Source of the DNA: an uncultured Ruminococcus sp. | GTDB taxonomy: Bacteria; Bacillota; Clostridia; Oscillospirales; Ruminococcaceae | DNA length: 64,000 bases | NCBI GenBank assembly: GCA_937902395.1 | Contig: CALGTV010000065.1 | Coordinates: 1 to 64,000, forward strand | Direction: 5' to 3' | Shown: positions 8,510-15,673 of the stretch, in pieces | How the letters are laid out: each line of letters begins with the position of its first letter | How positions within the stretch are numbered: position 1 is the stretch's first letter | Notes under the pieces: generated by a model | Seen by the model: only the letters and a program-made list of their open reading frames with translations | Database searches by the model: none | What the model was told of the DNA's origin: nothing | Position numbers and translations under genes: made by a program

Positions 8510-8973
8510 CATCTATCAATGCTCAACTTTTCACCTCTTTAAGTTTATTGATTTGCACCTCTATTTCATAGTCCTTTGCAAAAGTAATTCCTTTTGTTTG
8601 ACCATTCTTAGGAGGAATAAATCTTAAAGTTTTTTGTGCTGAACATTCGCTCCTTGGAACGACATAACAATGACCGTCCCAATAAGTTGCAAAGAAATCA
8701 ACATCTTCTGGTTCGTATTTTTCATTCTTAACTCCTGAGCAGTTCACATGAGTGCTTCTGCAAGAGAATTGAATTACTCCTTCGTCCTTCAGTGATGAAG
8801 TCTTTACCTGAATCTTATACAGTTTCTTGTCAATCTCGGCGATAAAATCATATTTTGAATTATCACCATAAGGAATACTTACCGCACATTCCTGTGCTAC
8901 AAATGCCGCTAAGCATTGTAATTCAGTTAAATTGCCTTTTATTTTGCTATCCATATTCTTTTGAGTTTGATTG
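8510..8973 (-). mobile_element. 464-nt insert (intron-like) in tRNA-Thr with nuclease ORF
   Basis: Sits between nucleotides 36 and 37 of the tRNA. The ORF fills 432 of 464 nt, leaving about 19 nt before and 13 nt after it, far too little for a group I or II ribozyme outside the ORF. The insert ends are complementary (ATCAA/TTGAT and CTCAA/TTGAG). Together with the anticodon they extend the anticodon stem into one long interrupted hairpin. Confidence 0.75.
8523..8954 (-). CDS. PD-(D/E)XK homing-type endonuclease inside tRNA-Thr
   Basis: A 143-residue protein related to the I-Ssp6803I-like nucleases (PDDEXK_5 family), which are known from cyanobacterial tRNA introns. It shows KGNLTE near the N-terminus (catalytic Glu), KYDFI (Asp) and KIQVKT (the Q-x-K end of the fold), then the conserved PPKNGQTKGI. 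Homologues lie at 9758-10195 and 19350-19775, each inside another tRNA. It may cut tRNA genes lacking the insert; a role in RNA processing is only a speculation. Confidence 0.8.
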   Translation of the reverse strand: MDSKIKGNLTELQCLAAFVAQECAVSIPYGDNSKYDFIAEIDKKLYKIQVKTSSLKDEGVIQFSCRSTHVNCSGVKNEKYEPEDVDFFATYWDGHCYVVPRSECSAQKTLRFIPPKNGQTKGITFAKDYEIEVQINKLKEVKS

Positions 8974-9015
8974 ACAAATCAGTTGCGCTACCTGTTGCGC
9001 CACGAGAGCATACTC

Positions 9016-9112
9016 AAGACGGGACTTTGTGTACGGAATCGAACCGTTTTATCTCTTTGGAATAGAAATTGTTTACCTTAAACTATCACAGTATAGATTG
9101 CTGAACCGTCTT
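9016..9112 (-). tRNA. CAGCAA-stem element holding a degenerate tRNA-Gly(TCC)
   Basis: The ends AAGACGG and CCGTCTT are perfectly complementary, and TTCAGCAA follows the first strand. Inside, in normal order, is a tRNA-like fold with anticodon loop ATTCCAA (TCC) on a TTTCT/AGAGA stem and a T-arm, but the acceptor pairs only ACT-GTG/CAC-AGT around a bulge. It starts 5 nt after tRNA-Ile(GAT) and ends 7 nt before the split tRNA-Thr. It may be decaying; an intact Gly(TCC) exists at 44072-44146. Confidence 0.6.
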
Positions 9113-9116
9113 TGAT

Positions 9117-9193
<77 letters not shown>

Positions 9194-9197
9194 ATGG

Positions 9198-9272
9198 TGG
9201 TGTGGAATAAGGGAATCGAACCCTCGTCTCCTGCATGGCAAGCAGGAATCCTAACCGCTGAACGAATTCCAC
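9198..9272 (-). tRNA. tRNA-Gly(GCC)
   Basis: Acceptor GTGGAAT/ATTCCAC, anticodon loop TTGCCAT on a CCTGC/GCAGG stem, and encoded ACCA. Confidence 0.93.
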
Positions 9273-9320
9273 ATTATTGAGGTTTTTGCCGAATACTCAG
9301 GGATAAACCTCTTAACCCTT

Positions 9321-9405
9321 TGGCGATGACGACGGGACTCGAACCCGCATATAGCTTTCGCTCCGGAGAGACAGTCCGGTGCCTGACCAATTAGGCTACG
9401 CCACC
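9321..9405 (-). tRNA. tRNA with GTC anticodon and long variable arm
   Basis: Acceptor GGTGGCG/CGTCATC pairs fully, D-arm GCCT/AGGC, anticodon stem CCGGA/TCCGG with loop CTGTCTC, and GCCA end. GTC would be aspartate, but a 14-nt variable arm (AGC GAAA GCT) and a pyrimidine at position 37 are not Asp-like. A conventional tRNA-Asp lies at 11624-11700. Identity is therefore open. Confidence 0.75.
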
Positions 9406-9549
9406 ATTAATCGGTTTTACTTTGCTTCTTTATTTTTTTTACGAGGCGTTTTCCACTAAAGCCACATACCGTACATTTACTGAACTTTCGTCACGAGTTT
9501 TGCACGTCGGTGGTAGTTTAAACCGAGAAATCCATGTTAACCCCTCAAA

Positions 9550-9636
9550 TGGTCGGCGTGGTGGGACTCGAACCCACACGTCCCGAAGGACACCAGCTCC
9601 TTAGGCTGGCGCGTCTGCCAATTCCGCCACACGCCG
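9550..9636 (-). tRNA. tRNA-Leu(AAG), class II
   Basis: Acceptor CGGCGTG/CACGCCG, anticodon loop CTAAGGA on CCAGC/GCTGG, a long variable arm and encoded ACCA. It is the only leucine tRNA here with the usual long arm. Confidence 0.9.
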
Positions 9637-9644
9637 ATAAATTC

Positions 9645-9700
9645 AAGACGGGAAATACATTACCCAAAAAATGTTTTGTTATGATTTGCTGAACCGTCTT
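9645..9700 (-). repeat. CAGCAA-stem element without tRNA
   Basis: AAGACGG and CCGTCTT close a 56-nt unit that begins TTCAGCAA and holds a CATT/AATG hairpin. It starts 5 nt after the split tRNA-Ala and ends 9 nt before tRNA-Leu(AAG). Confidence 0.65.
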
Positions 9701-9744
9701 TAATTGGTGGAGAAAACGAGCCTCGAACTCGCGACCTCCTGCTT

Positions 9745-10220
9745 TGCTCGACAATGCTCACAATGATTTAATCACCTCACTGAGTTCACAATCCTTCAAC
9801 CAAGTGATGCCCTTTGTCTGACCATTCTTAGTAGGAAGTATTCTTAGTGTTTTTTCATTTGAACATTGAGTTACTGGAACCAAATAACATTTGCCTTGAT
9901 AAGAAGTAGCAAAATAATCTATCTCTTCAGCAGTATATTTAGTTCGAGTATTAACTTTAGCATTTCCGCCTGATTGTCTAACGGTTTTGAATTTTATTGC
10001 CGCAATAGTTTCATTGTCGTCAAGTATTTCAGAACACGCTTTACATTGAACTCTCAATAACTTTCCATTGACATCGCCAATGAAATCATATCGAGAATCT
10101 TCACCAAACGGAATACTTACTTGATAGCCGAGTTTCATAAACTCAAGCATACATTCCATTTCTGTGGTATTACCTTTCACTTTTGTATCTATCATATAGC
10201 ATACATTGTGAGTCTATCAA
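9745..10220 (-). mobile_element. 476-nt insert (intron-like) in tRNA-Ala with nuclease ORF
   Basis: The ORF fills 438 of 476 nt. Near the ends, CTCACAAT pairs with ATTGTGAG. Next to the exons, the anticodon-side sequence TTGCTTGA pairs with TCGAGCAA, so the anticodon is masked in the precursor. No room remains for a self-splicing core outside the ORF. Confidence 0.75.
9758..10195 (-). CDS. PD-(D/E)XK homing-type endonuclease inside tRNA-Ala
   Basis: A 145-residue homologue of the tRNA-Thr insert protein, with KGNTTE, RYDFI and RVQCKA at the catalytic positions and the shared PTKNGQTKGI block. It differs enough from the other two copies to suggest independent movement or long divergence rather than a recent duplication. 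Confidence 0.8.
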   Translation of the reverse strand: MIDTKVKGNTTEMECMLEFMKLGYQVSIPFGEDSRYDFIGDVNGKLLRVQCKACSEILDDNETIAAIKFKTVRQSGGNAKVNTRTKYTAEEIDYFATSYQGKCYLVPVTQCSNEKTLRILPTKNGQTKGITWLKDCELSEVIKSL

Positions 10221-10325
10221 GCAAGGCAGGCGCTCTCCCAACTGAGCTACAACCCCATTAATTGGCGGCTTCAGGGACGCTACAAGATAACCAACCGCCA
10301 GAATTATCACGCACTTAATGTCCCA

Positions 10326-10404
10326 TGGTGGACCTTATGGGAATCGAACCCATCTGTTTTCCTGTTTGCAAAACAGGTGACCACCCCTTGCAGTCCCAAA
10401 GCCC
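10326..10404 (-). tRNA. tRNA-Ala(TGC), uninterrupted
   Basis: Acceptor GGGCTTT/AAGGTCC with G3-U70, anticodon loop TTTGCAA on CCTGT/ACAGG, and encoded ACCA. It carries an unusual GACT/GGTC D-stem. Confidence 0.85.
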
Positions 10405-10411
10405 ATTAGTA

Positions 10412-11020
10412 ATCTTGAAAACTTAATAAAAAGAACATTGCCGGTTTTTATTCGCCGTACTCATACAACGCTACGCATTATTCAGCCACAGTGACGATAA
10501 GTCTGAGCCCCAGAGCCGTCGCCCTGAAGCTTCTTACCGCAGTTCCGAAGAACCCAAGCACTGAGAGGATTTTGTTTCCCTCCAACTTTCACCCACCATT
10601 CAGAAAAAATTTAATACAAATCTTCATTTCTATCAAACCAATCTGAGCCTTGGGCTACTCGCACCACCATCGGGTTTCCTCTCCATTTCTGGAAAGGTTA
10701 TAGGCTCAACTCCATTGTTTTGCATTCCCTGTATTTACTCACATCTTGCGGACGTGGTCTGCAGGGTTCTTCCCATCTGGGCGTCTATTGTTGGAGCAAC
10801 CAGTTTAGGTGTGCCATTGCTCACGTTGCACCTGTGCCGCGACTTCTTCATTGATGGCTGGTATACCATCTGCCCGTATCCCCTTTCGGTTCAACAGTCG
10901 CAACCGCTTCAAGGTATCCCTTTAACGACTACGAGACAGTTCCGCCGCGCCCATGCAGAGATGGTTAATCCCTCATTTTAACACATGGTTACAACATACT
11001 TTTTATTAAATTTTCAAGAT
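10412..11020 (-). ncRNA. ~609-nt structured RNA, probable ROOL RNA
   Basis: The two ends form an almost uninterrupted helix of about 22 bp (starting ATCTTGAAAA, ending TTTTCAAGAT) closing a long non-coding, GC-richer interior with many local hairpins. Length, phage context and a position inside a tRNA array match ROOL (rumen-originating, ornate, large) RNAs, which average just under 600 nt. GOLLD is the main alternative but is usually longer. I identify it by architecture, not by consensus match. Confidence 0.6.
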
Positions 11021-11023
11021 AGT

Positions 11024-11110
11024 TGGTGGGCAGGGTAGGATTCGAACCTACGTAGACCGAAGTCGCCTGATTTACAGTCAGGTGCAATTGACCAACTCTG
11101 CCACCTGCCC
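11024..11110 (-). tRNA. tRNA-Tyr(GTA), class II
   Basis: Acceptor GGGCAGG/CCTGCCC, anticodon loop CTGTAAA on CCTGA/TCAGG, a long variable arm and encoded ACCA. It begins 3 nt from the large structured RNA. Confidence 0.93.
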
Positions 11111-11120
11111 ATTTTTAAGT

Positions 11121-11195
11121 GGTGCCGCGGGACCGAATCGAACGGACGACACCGGGTTCTTCAGACCCGTGCTCTACCTGCTGAGCTACCGCGGC
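11121..11195 (-). tRNA. tRNA-Phe(GAA)
   Basis: Acceptor GCCGCGG/CCGCGGC, anticodon loop CTGAAGA on CGGGT/ACCCG, and ACCA. Confidence 0.95.
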
Positions 11196-11434
11196 ATATT
11201 TTGGACTTTCCGCATCCGGCTTCGCGACGTACCGCGCACTGCCAAGTCCTGCTCCGTCTCTCCAGAGTGTCAATCCTAACCATAACATTACGGCGCCCTG
11301 ATTTAGGCTAACCAACCAGTTCCATTAACGTTCGACTGGATGCAGACCCGTCGCTGTTATACAGTGCGATAACTGCGTACCTACATTTAAAGTCCGTAGC
11401 CGCGAGACTCAAGGTTAATAAGCATTTCGCTTAA

Positions 11435-11519
11435 TGGTCGGTAAGGTAGGACTCGAACCTACAACGCCATAGGCAACTGTTTTACGGACAGCTCGCTTCA
11501 CCAGTTTGCATACTTACCG
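11435..11519 (-). tRNA. tRNA-Tyr-like (GTA) with C33
   Basis: Acceptor CGGTAAG/CTTACCG and a long variable arm. The anticodon loop CCGTAAA reads GTA but has C instead of the near-universal T at position 33. Encoded ACCA. The 240-nt gap before it (11196-11434) has no ORF and only local hairpins such as GGACTT/AAGTCC. Confidence 0.7.
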
Positions 11520-11623
11520 ATTTGGTGGACAATTTACATCTCCGAATGAGCGCCGCCCTCGCGCAGTTGTTTGCTTGGACATTTTTAAGAGTTCCTGAGA
11601 AACAACCCTCTTCCCATCTCTGT

Positions 11624-11700
11624 TGGCGATAACGGCGGGAATCGAACCCGCGACCTCATGCGTGACAGGCATGCGTTCTAACCGACTGAACTACGCTACC
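11624..11700 (-). tRNA. tRNA-Asp(GTC)
   Basis: Acceptor GGTAGCG/CGTTATC, anticodon loop CTGTCAC on CATGC/GCATG, and GCCA end. Confidence 0.94.
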
Positions 11701-11774
11701 ATTTCAAGGCTACTTATTTTAACGAGTAGTTGCCTTAACAAACTCGGTTCTTTTAATGAGGTTATCTCCTCTAT

Positions 11775-11851
11775 TGGCTGGAACGGAGGGACTCGAACCC
11801 ACGACCTGACGGTTAACAGCCGCCTGCTCTACCGAACTGAGCTACGAACCA
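11775..11851 (-). tRNA. tRNA-Asn(GTT)
   Basis: Anticodon loop CTGTTAA on GGCGG/CCGTC and GCCA end. The acceptor TGGTTCG/CGTTCCA has tandem U-U mismatches at 4-69 and 5-68, and the T-stem has one at 50-64. A permuted Asn tRNA lies at 21508-21641. Confidence 0.85.
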
Positions 11852-11890
11852 ATCTGTTGTACTTTTTAAGTAACTTTCTTTTGTCTTAAC

Positions 11891-11928
11891 TCTAAAATAA
11901 TTATATCATAAATTTTAGAAAATGTCAA
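11891..11928 (-). promoter_or_regulatory. Early-type sigma70 promoter for tRNAs
   Basis: TTGACA, 17 bp and TATAAT on the minus strand, just upstream of tRNA-Asn. Confidence 0.85.
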
Positions 11929-12080
11929 CTTTTCAATTCTCTAAAATTTTTGAAATCGAAAGGAATCCGGTGGAGTTTCAAGCGGTGCCACCGGTCACCA
12001 GTTATTTTAGAAAGGAAGAGCAGTTTACGAAACGACTTACTCAGGTCGAGTAGATTTCTTTTTTTATCTTTCCCTCATTT

Positions 12081-12118
12081 TCTATAATAATTATAACATA
12101 AATTTTAGATTTTGTCAA
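12081..12118 (-). promoter_or_regulatory. Early-type sigma70 promoter
   Basis: TTGACA, 17 bp and TATAAT with TATTATAGAAA on the minus strand. The short transcript region 12075-11930 holds hairpins (e.g. CCGGTGG/CCACCGG) but no gene, so a small RNA is possible. Confidence 0.85.
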
Positions 12119-12271
12119 GATTTCTTTTCTCTAAAATTTATTTATAGAAGCGTCCCTCCAAAGGAGGATTTGTTTATTTGTGGGATTTCTGACACTGAAC
12201 CTAACGCCATTATTGTAGAAAGGAGTTCCTGCACTTTTCTTTGCCGCCGTGCAGGTAGCGGAAGTAATTAT

Positions 12272-12348
12272 TGGTTGCGGGGGAAGGATTTGAACCAACG
12301 ACCTCCAGCTTATGAGGCTGGCGAGCTACCAGACTGCTCTACCCCGCA
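12272..12348 (-). tRNA. Initiator tRNA-fMet(CAT)
   Basis: Shows the initiator pattern: D-arm AGAGCAGTCTGGTAGCT, anticodon loop CTCATAA on a CCAGC/GCTGG stem, TTCAAAT T-loop and ACCA. Position 1-72 is T-A instead of the unpaired C-A of bacterial initiators. Confidence 0.9.
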
Positions 12349-12374
12349 ATATAAAGCGGCGACGTGCGCCGCTT
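12348..12374 (-). terminator. Terminator after 12399-12821
   Basis: AAGCGGCG and CGCCGCTT flank a 5-nt loop, followed by TATATT on the minus strand. Confidence 0.65.
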
Positions 12375-12398
12375 GAAATCGCACTGTATCTTTTCTTA

Positions 12399-12821
12399 TT
12401 AACCCTGAGCCTCAGCCTTAACCTGTGCTCTCTTTGCTTCATCAGCCGCAATCTGCTTTGCCTTAGCTTCTGCCTTAGCCGCATCATTTGCCGCCTTAGT
12501 TGTAATGTAACTGTCATACTGTGCAGCCGCATCGTAGAAATCGAAAGGAACATATGTCTTCTTGTCGGAAGCATGATTTGTAAACTCCTTAACTGCCGCA
12601 CTTACTGCAACGACAATCGGGTTTGTCTCACCATCTTCACCAGTTCCCTCGCCGACGATAACACCGATAAGATTTGTCTTGGACTTGTCAGAGCCAGTTC
12701 TCATCAGCTCAGCCGTACCGTACTTCTCTCTGAGACATTCGAGGATATAATCCTGAACCTCATTCTTCACATCTGCCTTGGCTTTCGCCAGTGTGTATTC
12801 CTTAGTGATTGTAATATCCAT
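12399..12821 (-). CDS. Hypothetical protein, paralogue of 24744-25073
   Basis: A 140-residue protein embedded in the tRNA array with its own promoter and terminator. The middle part shares a pattern with 24744-25073 (K-x-F/Y-x-N/D-H, then KK-Y-P-DFY-A). The last 35 residues form an Ala/Lys-rich helix. Function unknown. Confidence 0.7.
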   Translation of the reverse strand: MDITITKEYTLAKAKADVKNEVQDYILECLREKYGTAELMRTGSDKSKTNLIGVIVGEGTGEDGETNPIVVAVSAAVKEFTNHASDKKTYVPFDFYDAAAQYDSYITTKAANDAAKAEAKAKQIAADEAKRAQVKAEAQG

Positions 12822-12877
12822 TTGATACCTCTTTCCCGCCCTTTTGAGCGAATTTGTTGATTTGTTTTTCTTAACTT

Positions 12878-12915
12878 TCTATAAATATTATACAATATTT
12901 TTTAAGAAAAGTCAA
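12878..12915 (-). promoter_or_regulatory. Early-type sigma70 promoter
   Basis: TTGACT, 17 bp and TATAAT on the minus strand upstream of 12399-12821. The extension is TATTTATAGAAA rather than TATTATAGAAA. Confidence 0.8.
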
Positions 12916-12933
12916 GTTTTTATTGCCTTAAAT

Positions 12934-12961
12934 TTTTTGATTTGGGGCGGAAGTCCGCCCC
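12934..12961 (-). terminator. Terminator after 12968-13333
   Basis: GGGGCGG-ACTT-CCGCCCC followed by an AT-rich tract on the minus strand. Confidence 0.75.
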
Positions 12962-12967
12962 TCTGAC

Positions 12968-13333
12968 TTAGGCGAGGGTGTAGCCCTTCACCTTTCTGCC
13001 GTTGGAACGAACATCGGACTGAACAAGCTTGCCTTCCTTGGTAAGGTCACCGGCAAGGCTTGAAGCCTTCATTGTGGTTACGCCGACCAGAGTACCGAGC
13101 TCAGAAGCAACGTAAGTCTTACCAGCTTCCATTACGGAGAGCATAGTCTCACGAGCAGCGGCATCAGCTTCACGCTTAGCAACTGCGGCTTCAGAGTTCT
13201 TACGCTTGTCGTTCTTCTCGTCGAGCTTTGCAAGACGAGCAGCAGCGAATGCCTTGAGGTCCTCGGAAGCGGTCTCAAGAGTTGCAACCTCTTCCCATGC
13301 GTTTCTTTCTGTGAACTTAGATGTAGTAGCCAT
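12968..13333 (-). CDS. Small helical protein with winged-helix-like C-terminus
   Basis: A 121-residue protein with an Ala/Lys/Glu-rich N-terminal helix (residues ~15-65). The C-terminal part (SELGTLVGVTTMKASSLAGDLTKEGKL) has a helix-turn-helix and wing pattern, then ends KVKGYTLA. It is a single-gene transcript with strong signals, so it may be abundant. DNA binding is an inference. Confidence 0.65.
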   Translation of the reverse strand: MATTSKFTERNAWEEVATLETASEDLKAFAAARLAKLDEKNDKRKNSEAAVAKREADAAARETMLSVMEAGKTYVASELGTLVGVTTMKASSLAGDLTKEGKLVQSDVRSNGRKVKGYTLA

Positions 13334-13403
13334 AATAGCCTCTCTTTCTGCACTGTAAGGCGTGTGCCGCCATTCTTAATTTTGAAGGTCTTTCTTGACC
13401 TTT

Positions 13404-13441
13404 TCTATAACTATTATAACATAAATTTCAAAGTTTGTCAA
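13404..13441 (-). promoter_or_regulatory. Early-type sigma70 promoter
   Basis: TTGACA, 17 bp and TATAAT on the minus strand driving 12968-13333. Confidence 0.85.
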
Positions 13442-13565
13442 GTTTTCTTTCTTTGAAATTTTTTGCTAAGAGGGGAGGTCAGAGTTAGGAAGATAAACCC
13501 ATGGTCTTCCATCAGGGCACGGGCATAGTTTGCTACGACCCCGCCTTCAACCCTCAGGGACTATT

Positions 13566-13640
13566 GGTCCGCCGCCGGGGACTCGAACCCCGAACCTTCA
13601 GATTAAGAGTCTGCTACTCTACCAGTTGAGTTAGCGGCGG
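13566..13640 (-). tRNA. tRNA-Lys(CTT)
   Basis: Acceptor CCGCCGC/GCGGCGG, anticodon loop CTCTTAA on GCAGA/TCTGA, and ACCA. Confidence 0.93.
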
Positions 13641-13849
13641 ATATGATGGACAATCGGCAACCAAGCTGCGCACTTCTCAGTCACTATGTCCTGCTCTGTT
13701 CTTCTTCCAGAGTGCCAAGTCGCTGTACTTTTTACGGACGGTACGCTGCAGCCGTCTCAACCAACCTTAAGGCAATATTGGTTCCGCGTGCTTGATGTGG
13801 TTTATCGCTCCACTGGTCTGTTGATTTATATCCCTAACCACAAGGATAT

Positions 13850-13925
13850 TGGTCACGCCTACGGGACTCGAACCCATATCTTCGCCTTGAGAGGGCGACT
13901 TCCTGACCAGTTAGAAGAAGGCGCG
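13850..13925 (-). tRNA. tRNA-Glu(CTC)
   Basis: Acceptor CGCGCCT/AGGCGTG, anticodon loop CTCTCAA on TCGCC/GGCGA, and ACCA. The 209-nt gap between it and tRNA-Lys has no ORF and only local hairpins. Confidence 0.9.
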
Positions 13926-13954
13926 ATTTTCAGAAAAGGTATTTCTCAACCTTT

Positions 13955-13992
13955 TCTATAATAATTATAACATAATTTTTTGATTTTGTCAA
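13955..13992 (-). promoter_or_regulatory. Early-type sigma70 promoter for tRNAs
   Basis: TTGACA, 17 bp and TATAAT on the minus strand upstream of tRNA-Glu(CTC). Confidence 0.85.
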
Positions 13993-14019
13993 CTCTTTTT
14001 GTCTTTAGAATTTTTTCTT

Positions 14020-14187
14020 TTAGTGAACTTGCCAGCAGTCGTAATGAACTTCTGTCCAATCGCCGCTTTCCGTATAGGCTTTCACAGCGTATTTTGCTTT
14101 GTCCACATTGTCAACAACACAGAGTAAAGTTTCGTCCCACGGAGTATCAACATGAGTTCCATAGACGAGGTAATCAGTTCTTTCCAT
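14020..14187 (-). CDS. Hypothetical small protein in tRNA array
   Basis: A 55-residue protein beginning MERTDYLVYGTHVD. The start at 14187 follows a GAAAGAAA-type site. The longer open frame runs through the promoter and is rejected. No known motif. The N-terminus resembles that of 17160-17327 (MERTFVL). Confidence 0.65.
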   Translation of the reverse strand: MERTDYLVYGTHVDTPWDETLLCVVDNVDKAKYAVKAYTESGDWTEVHYDCWQVH

Positions 14188-14206
14188 TTCTTTCTTTCCC
14201 TCACTT

Positions 14207-14244
14207 TCTATAATAATTATATCATAGATTTTGGAGTTTGTCAA
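14207..14244 (-). promoter_or_regulatory. Early-type sigma70 promoter
   Basis: TTGACA, 17 bp and TATAAT on the minus strand for 14020-14187. Confidence 0.85.
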
Positions 14245-14266
14245 ATTTTTGGTTCTTAAAAATTTC

Positions 14267-14407
14267 AAGATACATTATCAGTCGGTCCGCCGGGTTTAAC
14301 TACTTCCCTACTCCCTCATAATGGTGAGGGAGGACAGGATTTGCACCTGCGAAGCCACAAGGCAGCGGATTTACAGTCCGTTATCAATGAGTTGCTGTAT
14401 GTATCTT
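14267..14407 (-). tRNA. Circularly permuted tRNA-Tyr(GTA) in a CAGCAA-stem element
   Basis: On the minus strand the order is: closing strand AAGATACAT, ACAGCAA, anticodon loop CTGTAAA with TCCGC, long variable arm, T-arm, acceptor CTCCCTC, ACCA, TTAT, acceptor GAGGGAG, D-arm, GGCGGA, then closing strand ATGTATCTT. The acceptor strands pair 7/7 and GCGGA pairs with TCCGC, so both halves rebuild a full tRNA-Tyr. The gene is cut within the 5' strand of the anticodon stem. It starts 2 nt after tRNA-Trp. Confidence 0.82.
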
Positions 14408-14408
14408 T

Positions 14409-14483
14409 TGGCATAGACGGAAGGATTCGAACCCTCACCAGCGGTTTTGGAGACCGTCATGCTACCATTAACACCACGCCTAT
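14409..14483 (-). tRNA. tRNA-Trp(CCA)
   Basis: Acceptor ATAGGCG/CGTCTAT, anticodon loop CTCCAAA, and GCCA end. The outermost anticodon-stem pair is A-C. Confidence 0.9.
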
Positions 14484-14714
14484 ATAAATGTGAAATCAGC
14501 TCGCGTTTTTCCAGAGCCGCGCAACCATGGCGGATGTACTCATTGTCCCTTCCGATTTCACTTGCTTCCCTTTATCGTAGAGGGCTTGCCCACTCCCAGT
14601 AGAAGGAGCGCACGTCCGGTTTTCACGGAGGGAATCTACCTTTCCTCTGCTCAGCACTTCTTTTAATGAGTCAAGTTGCAGGCTCTTCAACATCTCATGT
14701 CCCATGTACAGGAC

Positions 14715-14790
14715 TGGTACCAGTAACCGGGCTCGAACCGATGACCTGCCGCGTATGAAGCGGATGCTCTTCCAACTGAGCTATACTGGT
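14715..14790 (-). tRNA. tRNA-Met(CAT), elongator type
   Basis: Acceptor ACCAGTA/TACTGGT, anticodon loop TTCATAC, and ACCA. A lysidine-type tRNA-Ile(CAT) is possible but not distinguishable. The 231-nt gap on its left (14484-14714) is non-coding with several hairpins. Confidence 0.85.
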
Positions 14791-14798
14791 ATATAAGA

Positions 14799-14932
14799 AG
14801 TAAGTAGGTGCAGCGACATAAAGTTCCTACCGCAACGCTCAAAAGCCTATGCTGACAGTCATATGACTTTCTTTCCAAAACCTCAATCTTATCATCAGCG
14901 CTAATAATAAAATATATTGATTTTGCTACTTA
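14799..14932 (-). ncRNA. Possible structured RNA between tRNAs
   Basis: AGTAAGTAG and CTACTTACT pair at the two ends and enclose about 115 nt without an ORF. No known family recognised. It could simply be a spacer processed with the tRNAs. Confidence 0.35.
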
Positions 14933-14937
14933 CTGTT

Positions 14938-15012
14938 TGGTACCCCGGCGTGGAATCGAACCACGATTTAGCGCTTAGAAGGCGCTTGTTCTGTCCGTTG
15001 AACTATCGGGGC
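14938..15012 (-). tRNA. tRNA-Arg(TCT)
   Basis: Anticodon loop CTTCTAA on AGCGC/GCGCT. Acceptor GCCCCGA/CCGGGGT has one end mismatch. Encoded ACCA. Confidence 0.9.
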
Positions 15013-15013
15013 A

Positions 15014-15178
15014 TCAAGGAATGCCAATCCACTGGCTTACACCAGCGAGTCTTTTGTAATCACAGTGAGCGTAGGTTGTTTTGCAGTGTCTTACTCTTCT
15101 GTTCCACATTTTCTTATACCAATGTCTGGAGACTTTAAGACCATCTTTGAGCCATCTGTTACGCTTTGAGCCTTTCAT
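15014..15178 (-). CDS. Small basic protein within the tRNA array
   Basis: A 54-residue ORF with a near-perfect AGGAGG site 7-8 nt before its ATG. It ends 2 nt before tRNA-Arg(TCT). It begins MKGSKRNRWLKDG and is rich in Lys, Arg, Trp and Tyr. Charge and context suggest RNA binding, but no family is recognised. It overlaps no other gene. Confidence 0.65.
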   Translation of the reverse strand: MKGSKRNRWLKDGLKVSRHWYKKMWNRRVRHCKTTYAHCDYKRLAGVSQWIGIP

Positions 15179-15200
15179 TTCAATCCCTCCTATTGGTTTT

Positions 15201-15275
15201 TGGTTTCCGCTGAGAGACTCGAACTCCCATTCACGGCTTCAGAGACCGGTGTCCTACCTGTTAGACGAAGCGGAA
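15201..15275 (-). tRNA. tRNA-Gln(CTG)
   Basis: Acceptor TTCCGCT/AGCGGAA with the weak U1-A72 pair typical of Gln, anticodon loop CTCTGAA, and ACCA. Confidence 0.9.
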
Positions 15276-15359
15276 TTATATGGTGACGGTTAACGTCCCG
15301 TCATACGACTTATGGGTCTTTTTTCAACTGGAACCTCTTTTGTTCTTAGACCAGCTTTA

Positions 15360-15436
15360 TGGTCACGGCAACGGGGCTCGAACCCATATTTCCACCTTGA
15401 AAGGGTGGTGTCCTCAACCAGTTAGACGATGCCGCG
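15360..15436 (-). tRNA. tRNA-Glu(TTC)
   Basis: Acceptor CGCGGCA/TGCCGTG, anticodon loop CTTTCAA on CCACC/GGTGG, and ACCA. The 237-nt stretch 15437-15673 on its right has no ORF and no clear tRNA. Confidence 0.92.
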
Positions 15437-15673
15437 ATTTATCCAACTCGCACATTGAACCTTTTACGGTTGGTCGGGGGAATTCCACACCCACTCGTGA
15501 GGTCACGCAACTTGCTCGCTTATCAGCTCTCCTCACTAATTCTCCGCAAGACGGATACCGATATCACCTAAGTCGGAAGGGATAATTCCTGTTGAACTAC
15601 CAAGTCATACGTCCTGTTTGGCGCACGTCAGATGCTTTCCTTTTAAAGGCGGTGTGCAACAACAACCTTTCGC

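Larger units (their letters stand above)
8470..9009 (-). tRNA. tRNA-Thr(TGT) interrupted by an ORF-bearing insert
   Basis: The 5' exon (9009-8974) and 3' exon (8509-8470) form a perfect acceptor stem GCTCTCG/CGAGAGC, anticodon stem ACTGA/TCAGT and T-arm, and encode TCCA at the end. Joining them gives the loop TTTGTAA, a normal Thr(TGT) loop. The insert lies between nucleotides 36 and 37. The intact stems argue that the tRNA is still made, so the insert must be removed. Confidence 0.85.
9705..10256 (-). tRNA. tRNA-Ala(TGC) interrupted by an ORF-bearing insert
   Basis: Exons 10256-10221 and 9744-9705 join to give anticodon stem CCTGC/GCAGG with loop CTTGCAA, a normal D-arm and T-arm, ACCA and the G3-U70 pair that marks alanine tRNAs. 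The acceptor has two adjacent U-U mismatches (5-68, 6-67). The insert again lies between nucleotides 36 and 37. A second, uninterrupted Ala(TGC) lies at 10326-10404. Confidence 0.8.
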
